Shown: in pieces, positions 1-10,412 of the stretch
Layout of the letters: every line of letters begins with the position of its first letter
How positions within the stretch are numbered: the stretch's first letter is position 1
From: Cercospora beticola
Lineage: Eukaryota > Ascomycota > Dothideomycetes > Mycosphaerellales > Mycosphaerellaceae
DNA: 64,000 nt
NCBI RefSeq assembly: GCF_033473495.1
Contig: NC_088939.1
Span: forward strand, 3,100,001-3,164,000
Direction of reading: 5' to 3'
Notes under the pieces: model-generated
Told to the model about the DNA's origin: nothing
What the model saw: only the letters and a program-made list of their open reading frames with translations
Databases searched by the model: none
Made by a program: the position numbers and the translations under genes

Positions 1-254
1 CAGCGCAGCTTTCCAGTCAAAGCCTACTTCATAACCATATTTTCCGGATGCATATTACTTGGTTGGAAATCCGCTGTCCTCCACGGCACTTCGATTGCGT
101 TCTTCATGTACGTCAACCACCTAGCTCGAATGTCCATTGGCATTCTGCCACGATGAAGTCAGTCGACCATCCTCTCGTGCACTGAACCAAACGTGACATT
201 CGATTACGATGGCGGATTAGGTACTGCATGTGCTGCAGGCAAGAGAATCGAATC

Positions 255-2956
255 TCAAGACTCCGTATCATCGCCAGGAGCACCAGATTCCTCAAATAAG
301 AGCTCATCGTCAGGACTCATAACAGCTCCAGCAGCAGCCACGCCCTCCTCATACGCTGCGGCCTCTGGATCATTGGACAGCCCGAGTTGTCTCACGCCAT
401 CACTCAAAGCATTCGTTGCTTCTTGACGTGCCCGCAGCTGCTTCTCGAGTCGAGAGATCCTGATATTTTGGCCATGCGGTGCTTCCCAGATGTGCTCATC
501 GCCGCCTTTCCAGGCACCGTTACGCTTGCAGAAAGCCATGAAAGCTGCCCAGTTCGGATCCTGGTCCAAGACATCCGGGTTCCCGATGACGATCATAGCT
601 TGCTTCGCGCGTGTGAGAGCTACGTTGAATCGTTTTGGTTCGTGGATCACTCCTAAGCCTCGAGCGATGTCTTGGTCTAGGAAGCGGTTGCGAGTGCGCG
701 TGGTACAGATGATGACCACGCGAAATTCAAGGCCTTGGAAAGCCTGGTATGCGCGTCAGCAAGTATCACTCAAACTCGAGTACATGCCTCAGCCAGGAAC
801 GATTAAGGCTCCTGGCGCATGGTTTAGGGATTCACAGCTTACCTCAAGTGGTCCAACGTTGATAGCGGCCATAATGAATCCTTGAGCTCTTGCCTTAGCT
901 CGAAGCAATTTGACCTGAGCGCTGAAGGGACTCATGATGCACACGTCCGCTGCCGAGACTCCCTGCTTCAGAAATGATCGAGCAAGATCAACTGCGATGT
1001 CTGCTTCACTGACATTATACCAGCCGCCTCCATCCCGCTCAATCTCATCCGATCCTCTGTGGTCATGGAACACAACTGGGATGTCGCGAGCCTCGAAGCC
1101 AGGCCAGTTGAGCAAGGCATCTGTATCTTCCGCTACCGGCTCAAGTGTATCGTGGTAGAAGAGAGCGGACGGAATCGCGAGTATCCCGGGATGAGACCGA
1201 TAGTTGCGTATCAGGTCGACGAAAGGGGGCCTCAGGATCGGGAGCATATCGCTTGTGAGTCGCGGTATGTGGCCGCCTTCCTCCTTCGCACGTGCAAGAG
1301 GATGGTTGGAGTACAGACTTCGGCTCAGCAGGCCCTCGAAGAGCGATCTCCGCAAGGCAGATGTTTTGTTGGCTGTCCGCGGACCAAGCTGATTCTGATC
1401 GCCGACCAAAACAACCTGCGGCTCTCGCACAAAATTGCTTTGTGGAGAAGGCGGCGCCACGACGAGTAGAGGAATGAGAGTTTCAGGCTCCGTGGCTTGC
1501 GCGGCTTCGTCTATGATCAGTGTGTCCCAGTGAAGCAACAAGTTGGGACTTGCACTCCGAGGGTGATACGCGGAGTATATGCCAAGCTCATGGCTGAAGA
1601 GATCGGCATTAGTGAGTCGAGATCTCCTTAACAGCTCTGCATCGCGAGTTGTTGTCACCACGACTTGCTTCTGCATGAACTCAGCAAAGGGCGGCATCGC
1701 AAAGATGCGATCGTCAACGTAGCAGAATGGCAGGACCGCATTTGGCACCTCTGGGAAACTTCGAGCAACGGAGTTCAGGCGGAGTAACTCTTTTGGCGAT
1801 AAACGAGAGCTCAAGCGTCGGACCAGGGTATCGGCGGCCGAATCGGATGGCGCGCATATGAGGAGATGCCTCGTTTCGTCCTGGTCAGTAGCATCAGCAT
1901 CGTCTGGGCAGGAGATTGGGAGATGCCCTCACCTGCCCCAAGAGCTGTAGTGCAAGCTCGACAACCGTTTTGGTTTTACCAGTTCCGGGCGGTCCAGAGA
2001 TGAGGTAAGGCACACGGCCATAGTCCTCGTACAAGACTGTGTTAATTGCTCGCATCTGCTCGTGATTCAACAAAGGGTCGATCAGGTCGAGATCGTAACG
2101 AGCAGCATTCAGGGTTCTCTGAAGCGTGCCATCTTTCGGCTCTGGGAATAGCATGCGTTGCAGCCATTCATTGCCACACTCCAGCTGTGTGCAGACCTCT
2201 AAAACAGCAGCCTGCAGGGCAGCATGGCGTGATGTCTGCATCGTGAAGCAAATGTTGAAGAATCGGCTTGCTGGGACAAAGTTATCGATCCTCAAATGGA
2301 GAGTCTCATTGAAGCGATCAACAAGCCAGACGACTGCATCGTAACAGATATCCAATCGGCCAGGTAAAAGCTCGCCTCTATTGTTCACAATACCTGAAGA
2401 CGTAATAACGTTGCCACTCTGATCGTATCGGATCTGGCGCACATTGACGATGTCGCCCACCTCAATGGAAAGGAAGCTCTCGCGCAGGCCTGGAACGAGA
2501 AGTCTGTGTGTGGAAAATGAAACATCTTCAGGCTGTTGAGTATCAGCAGCGCCCTTCTCCAGTTCCCGGACAGCACGGGACGTGGAACAGTCCCGATGAA
2601 TGAATTACATTTTGCCAGAGAGGTACTTGGTAAAGCGCGTACCTCTCGCAGTCTTTCAGCTGCGCGTCTATCTCTCGTTGTAGAGCTGCTCTGAAGAATT
2701 GGTCATAGTTGTGCTGCTCTAGTGTTGCCGGCTCGTCTATTGGTGGTGAAAGCACCAGAGTCGGTGCTGGACGGGCGTTGAAGAACGGTCCAGCAAACGC
2801 CGCAACGTAGGCATCGAAGTTGATCCACGGCGCTGGTCTGCACGCAACGCGATGTGCTGGAGCTTCGTTGACCTGTTTCAATGCGAGCGGAATGTAAGGC
2901 TCTGCGTACACGTCAAGGTGCGAGGCAGGCTGAGATGCGCTGCTGTTGTCTGGCAT
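255..2956 (-). CDS. SF1B RNA/DNA helicase, Upf1/MOV10-like
   Basis: ATP-dependent nucleic-acid helicase of superfamily 1B. Proposed exons (minus strand) are 2627-2956, 1933-2556, 843-1880 and 255-743, about 826 residues. Walker A GPPGTGKT lies near residue 298, the Walker B box DEAA near 442, then VLVGDQNQLGP (motif III), RNYRSHPG (motif IV), EAFQGLEFRVV across the last intron (motif V) and RFNVALTRAKQA (motif VI). The last three exons join in phase through GT-AG introns at 1881-1932 and 744-842. The first intron is uncertain: donors at 2626 (GTACCT) or 2608 (GTAATT) both join in frame to the acceptor before 2556. The start is the first ATG, at 2956. The motif order fits Upf1/MOV10/SDE3 helicases; fungal relatives include RNAi and meiotic-silencing helicases (S. 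pombe Hrr1, Neurospora SAD-3). Assignment to that branch is a guess. The C-terminal 60 residues are acidic and low complexity. Confidence 0.88.
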
Positions 2957-3295
2957 TATTCGAGGAGGTGCATCTTGCTCTTGTGATGACTCGTGTTGAA
3001 TGAAAGAGAGCTGAGAGAGGCTGCTGTAATGCTGTACCGTGTAATGAAGTCTATGGTCAGTGGAATAAGTCAAGTCTAGATGCTGTTTGTGTTGAAGTCC
3101 AGGCGTTGGTCGTCACGAACGTGTTCGCGTAGCACAAGAACTAAACAGCACTAACGCAGGGCTTCCGATGCCGGAGCAGGCCGAGCTTGGACATTTTGTT
3201 TGGTCGAGCGAGCCAAAAGTTGTGCTGGCCACTGGTATTTCGAAATATTACTCACCGCAATAACAATCCCCTCTCCGCTCTTCATCTCCATCACA

Positions 3296-4701
3296 ATGGC
3301 CTCCAAGAACGCGACCCGAGCTCTGCGCGCCTCGTTGAGGCAGCTCAAGGCGCCGCAGGTGCAGCAGCGTACCTTCATCACCGCCGTGCAGGGCAGCAAG
3401 CAGCAGGGCGTCCGCGCAGCCCAGCGAGCGGCCACATCTGCCATTGTGCACCAGAGCAGAGGCAAGAAGACCGTCGACTTCGCCGGAGACAAGGAGGTCG
3501 TCTACGGTATGCTGCACATCACTGTTGGGGAGGCATTGGGCATGCACTAACGCGCAATGCAGAGCGCGCCGACTGGCCCCGTGAGAAGCTCTTGGTACGT
3601 TTACGAGCTCCAATACACCTCAATGGCAGCTGGGAGCTCCCAATCTCGCCAGCACGAAGTCTAACAGCGCGGCGCAGGACTACTTCAAGAACGACACGCT
3701 CGCCCTCATCGGCTACGGTTCGCAAGGCCACGGCCAGGGTCTCAACCTCCGCGACAACGGCCTCAATGTCATCGTCGGTGTGAGAAAGAACGGCTCCAGC
3801 TGGAAAGAGGCGCAACAAGATGGCTGGGTTGAGGGCAAGAACCTCTTCGACATCGACGAGGCCATCTCGAGGGGTACCATCATCATGAACCTCCTCTCTG
3901 ATGCCGCCCAGTCGGAGACGTGGCCACACATCAAGCCCCAGATCACCAAGGGCAAGGTACGTGCGGGAGAGGCTCCACCTCCGCGGCGAGAATACTGACT
4001 AGCTATAGACCCTCTACTTCTCTCACGGTTTCTCCCCAGTCTTCAAGGACCAGACCAAGGTGGAAGTGCCAAAGGACGTGGATGTCATCCTCGTTGCGCC
4101 AAAGGGCTCTGGCCGTACCGTTCGCACCCTCTTCCGTGAGGGCCGTGGTATCAACAGCTCCGTCGCTGTCTGGCAAGACGTGACCGGCAAGGCCGAGGAG
4201 AAGGCCATCGCCCTCGGTGTGGCTGTCGGCTCCGGCTACATGTACAAGACCACTTTCGAGAAGGAGGTCTACTCCGATCTCTACGGTGAGCGTGGTTGCT
4301 TGATGGGTGGTATCCACGGCATGTTCCTCGCCCAGTACGAGATCCTCCGCGAGAACGGCCACTCCCCCTCTGAAGCCTTCAACGAGACCGTCGAGGAGGC
4401 CACTCAATCCCTCTACCCTCTGATCGGCGCCAACGGCATGGACTACATGTACGAGGCTTGCTCCACCACCGCTCGTCGTGGTGCCATTGACTGGAGCAAG
4501 CGCTTCAAGGATGCCCTCAAGCCCGTCTTCGCCGACCTCTACGACTCCGTCAAGACCGGCAAGGAGACCCAGCGCACCATGGAGTACGCCGGTCGTCCAG
4601 ACTACCGCCAAGCATTCGAGAAGGAGATGGAGGAGATCCGCAACCTCGAGATCTGGAGAGCCGGCAAGGCTGTCCGCAGCTTGCGCCCAGAGAACCAGTA
4701 G
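3296..4701 (+). CDS. ILV5: Ketol-acid reductoisomerase, mitochondrial
   Basis: Catalyses the NADPH- and Mg-dependent isomerisation and reduction of acetohydroxy acids, the second common step of valine, leucine and isoleucine synthesis, in the mitochondrial matrix. Exons are 3296-3506, 3563-3594, 3678-3956 and 4009-4701, giving 404 residues, normal for the fungal enzyme. Residues 1 to about 60 are Arg/Ala/Ser/Gln-rich without acidic residues until the mature part, as in a mitochondrial presequence. The Rossmann motif GYGSQGHGQG is at the start of exon 3. The C-terminal knotted domain carries YGERGCLMGG and DYMYEACSTTARRG. All introns are GT-AG and phases close exactly. The ATG at 3296 has a good context (CACAATGGC). 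The stop is TAG at 4699. Divergent from the helicase, with 339 bp between the two start codons. Confidence 0.97.
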
Positions 4702-5964
4702 AAAGAGATGGCATGTATATCAACGTGGTGTGTGCACAACAGTTTTTTTGATGTCATTTGCAACCTTTTTGTCCTTGGGGAGTTGTTGTCTGTGTAGGTG
4801 GAAAGGCATCTGGATCGGTTCTCTCGAAAAGCACGGCTGTAATCTAGAATGTCCCACCACCGCGAAGCTGTTGTACTTCTTATTAGAAAGACTTGTGTAT
4901 GTGGGTGACAAGGTGCAATGGGAGAAACTCGATGTCTGCAATTCCATAAACTGTGACAGTACTTTTCTGGCGCCATAAACAGTACGATGTAGCTGCACCG
5001 CGCTTGTTTCACCCAGTAAGCGCGCCCACATCAATTCGCTTAGACTTACCTTTCAAGCTTACAAGCCGAGAGGGGAAAAGGGAAGAAAAAAAAAAAGAAA
5101 CAAAGGAAGAAACGGGTCATCTCTTGCTTATTACATGAGAAGTGGTGGCAGGATTTCCATCGCAGTGCATAACTTTGGCTCGCATGTCGGCCGGGTGAAA
5201 AGTTAGCGGCATACGCACGCAAACCGTGATCCGAATAACAACCACTAGGCTACTTATAGTAGTCTCAGAGTTCAAAGGGATCGACGACAAGGTCAAAGCC
5301 CTAAAAGACTCGTGACTTCTAGTACATGCGCCGCATGACTCGTTTCCCTTTTTTTTTTTTGTGTCCCCCAATTCTTTTCTTCTCTTCGTTCACATGCGTG
5401 CAGATGACGGATGATGCGCACATACTGTGGTTCTGCTCGCGGCTTGCAATTCCCGTTAGGGAAGACATGCAGTCAGTTGAGTGATGAACAGTACAAGTGC
5501 TCTTGTGAGCATAGCGCGTCAAAAGCGGCGCGCGATCCGAGAGACTGTTTCTTGACGGCGGCGATAGAGGTGGAGTTGGAAAAGTATTGGCATCCTGCGG
5601 ACCCGCTTTCGATGTGCGCCTCGCGAGCCGATGGTTCCCAGCTGCAGGCGCCACGTCCGAGAGTCTAAGTTGTTTTGGGAGAGTCGTATAGCACTGACTT
5701 AATTTGTTGAAATCCAAAGCTCTGCTGGCATGCTGCAGGCTGCTGCAGCGATGTCCGGAAGCGCAGCCGAAGAGCTGACGAGTGCATGTTCACTCCGCCC
5801 AGACTATTGGTGAATTGCGAGAGCTGTGCACGTGTGGAACGCCGTCGTGTGCCGAGCTGTCGTCAAGTTGCTGTCCAGAGTTCTGGTGCCAGTTTGAGCC
5901 TTTTGTGCCCCGCTGCTATTGAGTCGTGGCCGTCAAACTCCATGTTGTGATGCGGACCATATAG
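4702..5964. other. Intergenic, 3' flanks and low-complexity tracts
   Basis: Convergent 3' flanks of ILV5 and the zinc-cluster gene. There is an 11-base A run at 5086-5096, set in a purine-rich stretch, and a 12-base T run at 5349-5360. The reading frames here are short and mutually inconsistent. I see no gene. Confidence 0.6.
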
Positions 5965-6956
5965 TCATGGAGTCTGATACGGTTTCGAAGGATCCATACC
6001 AAACCCTGGGGTGTTCGAGTTGACGGAGCCTGTGCTCTCTTCAGAGCTCAGACTGGGCTTGGGCCCAATTAGCGGCGGAGTATTTGTGGAGTGATGTGGC
6101 GCCGTTTGGTGACGAGCCTGGTGTGGACTCGGTTCCAGTGTCGAGAGCATGTGAGGTGCTCCGGCTTGCTGGTAGTCCGGGATGGAGGAGCTCCTACTCT
6201 CCTCGGAGCTCATGGAGTGGCTGTGGGCCAGGTGGGCGTGATTGGGATGAGCGTGCGCGGGACCATTGACGCCCGGGCGCGATGACACTTCCAAGATGGC
6301 TTGGATAGGAGGCAGTCGGTGGTCGATGGCATTGCCTGGCGGGGGTCCAGGAGGCAAGTGCTGTTGCATGTTGGGCTGGATTCCATATGCGCCATCACGC
6401 ACTTGCCGCAGAAGTAGGAAGATGTCGTCGTATGAGCTCGTCCTAATGCGTTGGAAAATGTCCAGGGCCTCAGCTTCTGGTCGGGTCTGCACGAAGGCGA
6501 GCAACTCGCGGATGTGATCTCGTTCTTGCTCGAGCAGCTGATTTCGGCGCCGAAGGGCGGACCAGCGACTCTCGCCTTCTTCTGCTTCGTATTGACACTC
6601 GGTGCGAAGATTCTGGCATCTCGAGCAAGATGGCCTGCAGGTTGATGTGAGCATGTGACGGGCACGATCCGAGGGCGGCATCATGTTCTTACCTTAGACC
6701 GTCGCACTGAGATGGGTTAGTGGATCAGTGGTTGGGGCAAGAACGAGAGGGCGGCGGGCGAGCGACCTACTCGAGATTTTCTGCGCCTGCAAGCAGAGCA
6801 CGCGCTTTCGATGAGGGTGCGCTTGGGACGGCCGCTCGGGGGTCTCGTCGGTCCAGGAGCGCTGGAGTTGTTGGAGTTGCTGGCGCCATCCTTGGAGGCA
6901 TCGCCGGACGAGGTGCGAGCTGCAAGCAGCGGGCGAGAATGTCCTGGTTGGGACAT
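5965..6956 (-). CDS. Zn2Cys6 transcription factor with leucine-rich coiled coil
   Basis: Sequence-specific fungal regulator. Exons are 6771-6956, 6693-6706 (only 14 nt) and 5965-6634, giving 289 residues. The binuclear cluster is CSACRRRKSRC then DGLRPSC and SRCQNLRTEC, with Cys spacing C-x2-C-x6-C-x6-C-x2-C-x6-C. Its third Cys and the DGL loop are encoded by the 14-nt exon, and joining the exons restores the domain in phase. A heptad-like coiled coil (about residues 90-115, RRRNQLLEQERDHIRELL) follows, then a motif with EALDIFQRIRTSSYDDIFLLLRQ that recurs in fungal zinc-cluster proteins. The C-terminal half is His/Pro/Ser-rich and disordered. There is no fungal_trans middle homology domain. 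Targets cannot be told from sequence. Confidence 0.88.
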
Positions 6957-8595
6957 TCAGGATGGTAGCCGACAGGCGCTTACCATGTGGGAGTCTTTTT
7001 TGTCGTCTGCTGAAGGTGTACGGAAGCGCCTGGTGAGTTGAAGTGTCAAGGCACGTTCCGGACAAGCAGCCGAGAAGGTGGTGAAAGGGCCTTCTTTTCC
7101 GCGTTGCTCGAGTCCCTACTTTGGCTGTTATTGGATCGCCGATTCATCGTGTCCGCTGAGATGGAACGCCACAGACCGCCGTGCACAGATGGAGAGCAGC
7201 ACGCAGGCTCGGTAGTTAGTGGTTCGGTCGCTGCCGCTAGCCAGACGGCCACTCGCGGCCATGGATGGCAGATGACAGCACCGCTTGGGGGCGCATATAA
7301 AATAAGAAGTCATCATCTCGAGCTGGACGGGGCCGACGATGAGCACGACGGACGACTACAGCACAACAACACCTCGCCCGACTCTCTTCCCTACGCAGAC
7401 CAACACGCGAGAGGGAGCCACGGTGGCTGGTGGAGGGCGTTTGCCCACTGCACCGCACTGCACGTCGGCGCCGAGCTGCTGCGATGGTACACGTCGTGGC
7501 TCGTCTACGCGGCGCTGCAGTGATGATGATTCCTGCTGCTGCTGCTAGTGCCGCTGCTTTTGGTGCTGCTGCTTTTGCTGTTCTGGGGCATCGCGTGATG
7601 CCGGCGCCGTGCCCCGCCGAGCTCTGCCCTACTGCTACTGCTCTGCTCTGCTCTGTACAACACCTTTTCGTGAGGCCAGCGTTGCCATTGAGACTGTTCT
7701 CGTCGCGCCCGCGCTGCCCGCCGGCACGCCCGCGCACTCGCCCTTCGCACCGCGTCGCGTCAGACCGCCGCGCGACCAGCGTCTGGCGGCGGGGGGTTCT
7801 CGGGCCACAGTAATCTTGTCCTGCGCGCCCAAACAGGCCAGTCGCCGGAGAGAGCAGCAGACACGACATGCACCACGGAGAAGCAGCAGCGTCGACGGGC
7901 ATGCCTAGCGCACCACGCGCCGCTGCGATCAGCTGCGTGGTCGTCGATGCCAGCATTTAAGCTTCTCGCCCGCCATCGCGCTCGTCATCTTGCTGGCCCA
8001 TCTGCTGCTGCTGCTCGAACCACTCACTCACCAGCACCGACACCACGCAGCGTCGGCCTAAACTCCGTACAGTGGAGGCACCCGCCCATTTTCTTCACGG
8101 CAAACCCACCCGTGCTCGCCGCGCTGTCCAAACGTTTTTCCTTCTGCTCCTGCGCTGTCCGCTGCCAAATCTCGATGCACCCCGATCCGGACGGCCATGC
8201 GAGCAGGCGCAGAAATCGAGCTGCATTACCAACGGCTCCAACAAAACAAAAAAAAAAACGAAGCCACACTACACACTGGCGTGTGCGCTTTCATGCTGCA
8301 TCCCAGTCGTCGTCGCGACAATTCCGCCGGCTCATCTGCCCTGCCTCGCCTGCTTCTCGCCCACAGCTCCCTTGCAACCTCGTCGCCGGCCTGCGCCGCC
8401 CCGTATTGCAGTGGACGCGCGCGCCGGGCTCAGGTCGGGACATCTCGCTTTCCTGAAAAGTAATGCCTCGACAAATGGAAAAATAATAAACTGCCCACCT
8501 CGAGGGCCACGCTTGGTCAAGGTATGTGCACACAACGCCAACGCAACATATCCACTTCCAACTGCCTGGCACCCGGCCTCTCGAATCTTCAGCCA
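6957..8595. other. GC-rich noncoding stretch with TATA box and CTG tract
   Basis: Long 5' region of the zinc-cluster gene on one side and 3' flank of the putative NTF2-like gene on the other. It contains a good plus-strand TATA box (7296-7302), a short CTG/GCT microsatellite (about 7532-7575), a further CTG run near 8003, and a 9-base A run near 8250. Open frames on both strands are Ala/Arg/Cys-rich translations of GC-rich repeats and look like noise. The plus ORF at 7339-7548 starts just after the TATA box and ends in a Cys run produced by the CTG tract, so I do not call it. Confidence 0.5.
7296..7302 (+). promoter_or_regulatory. Candidate TATA box, plus strand
   Basis: A perfect TATAAAA lies in a GC-rich region. 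No convincing plus-strand gene follows within the usual distance, so it may drive a noncoding transcript or be fortuitous. Confidence 0.3.
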
Positions 8596-8978
8596 TCATG
8601 CAGCCGTGAAGATGCTCCTGCCATCGAAACACCGCCGAATTTCAACGAGCTTGCCCTCAGCAACGAACATGGTGCCTTGGGCCGTAACACGCTTCGGAAA
8701 TACATAAGCTTCAACATGATCCAAGCATGAGTGATGTATGGAGCCTTGGCACTGAGAGATCGAGACTGTACTATCGACTCGTCCAGGCGTTACATCCATA
8801 CATCCACCTGGCCCGCAAGTTACGTGAGTGGACAACCAAGCGCTGTGAGGAAACCAACGATGCCATGCGACTTCGACAAGTCACGCTGAGCAGACTCGTC
8901 CCTGTAAATATCATGCACCAATGCCTCCAGCCAATGCAGATCTGCCCCTTCCTTCCCACACACGAAACGACTAGCCAT
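8596..8978 (-). CDS. Possible small NTF2/SnoaL-like protein
   Basis: Hand-assembled from two frames: exon 8824-8978 and exon 8596-8770, with a 53-nt GTAACT...GATAG intron that joins them in phase (109 residues). The first exon reads MASRFVCGKEGADLHWLEALVHD and then SHGIVGFLTAL. The second reads HHSCLDHVEAYVFPK and then FVAEGKLVEIRRCFDG. This order (a helix ending in V-H-D-x-Y, a G-I-x-x-F-L-x-A-L helix, then paired strands ending in G-K-L-V-E-I-R) resembles the cone-shaped NTF2/SnoaL fold. The resemblance is by eye only. The open frame continues upstream of the chosen ATG to about 9026, so a further 5' exon is possible. It could still be a chance join of two open frames. Confidence 0.4.
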
Positions 8979-10412
8979 ATCTCTGCCGAATTTGGCATGT
9001 GCCGCAAGATACTTCGGGAAGTGCAATGTTCAACAATTGCCGTCGAAGTCTGCCAAAGCCTTGAATTAAACCAAGTATGTCCAATGGGCTGGCAGCGCAG
9101 CACGGCGACCAGGAACGCTGATCCAAGTCCGGGTTGTTAGACGACTCAAGGTCCTCCAGCAGCGGCATCTTCGTGTCCGGTATGTTGTGATGGCTGTGAA
9201 TACCAATATCTCGGCCAACGCTCAAGCAAAATTTGATAGACAAGGAAGGTCTGCACCAAGCTTTGGACCTGGTCTCACCAATACACGCCTGTCCTGGTTC
9301 TCAACCAGAGCAAAGTGCATTCACATGAAATTTCCCGCTTCACTTCATTGCTGCAGGTGCAAACAAATGTGGGCGGTTTGGCACTGACTCTGACACAGGC
9401 GAGTGCTCCAATTGATCCCTTACCGTCGTCCATCGAATTTCTTCCTGATGCTTCCCCAGGATTAAACTGATAGAATTGTGATGAGCCCCCACGCGTTGAC
9501 ATACCAGGTCTCCAATACTTCCTTGAGTCAAGATCATCGAATTGTAGACTCCACTATCGCAGGAAGGATGTCCGTGAGAACGGCAACTAACTACCAAGTA
9601 CCGTAAAGAACTGAACCAGCACAGCCACAGCAAACCATGTAAACTCGGCAGGCCGCCACAGTAATCCAAACGATGACTTATTACTACTGCTACACCGCTA
9701 CACAACGCTAAGGACTGCAACTAGATCCTGACGGGAAACAAAGCAACTACAAGCGACGATAACAACATCGTTCCGAAGCATGCATCGAAAATCCCCATCT
9801 CGGAACAACCTCCGTACTCGCGGGAGAGGGCAATATATTCGACTCAAAGATCGTAGCAAGGATTATTAGTCTCGAAAAGCGAGTCCTGCCGGGCCAGCCA
9901 GGCCTCTCGAAAAAGAATGAATGAACAGACCCGCGAAGCTCCCGAAGAAGTGATTTTGGACTACTTTAATGACCACCACGTGCGAAGTCGCCCTCGTCAA
10001 CTTGATATGTACAGCTGTGTATGTCTGCTGCGCGCATGCTATGCAAAATTGTACAAAAAGTCTCTCTATCCATTTTCCCCATCAACAATGAACGAAGCAA
10101 TCGGAGAAAAAGGTACACACTACGAATCTCTGCTTCGCTTGCACAAAACGCTTTTTCCCGCTTTCCTTTCCATGGTCGTGTTGCCAATATCATATAATCT
10201 TCTGGGTTCCTTCGCTTCTGCTTCTGGGTCATCATCATATCGTCGTCGTTGGTGGGCTCCAACAATAAACAAAGTCCTCAGCGATTGCTCGCTCGCTATC
10301 CCAAAAATGCAGCAAGAAAACCCAAGCATTAAAACGTCTCACTGTCCAGACTATCCCTCGAGTCTAAAGTCGCGTGTAAGTGAATGCTCATCCTCGCATC
10401 CTTTTGAACGCC
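8979..10412. other. Intergenic, no recognisable gene
   Basis: Includes the 3' flank of the large disordered-protein gene. The longest frame here (plus strand, 9917-10498) runs antisense into that gene's last exon and has an erratic composition. I see no repeats, RNA genes or conserved motifs. Confidence 0.5.

Noticed and set aside
7339..7548. 69-residue plus frame ending in a Cys run, just after a TATA box
   Set aside because: The Cys run is produced by a CTG microsatellite and there is no other support for a CYSTM-type protein.
7237..7956. 239-residue minus-strand open frame
   Set aside because: Ala/Arg/Cys-rich translation of GC-rich DNA with CTG tracts, no domain, and overlapping open frames on both strands.
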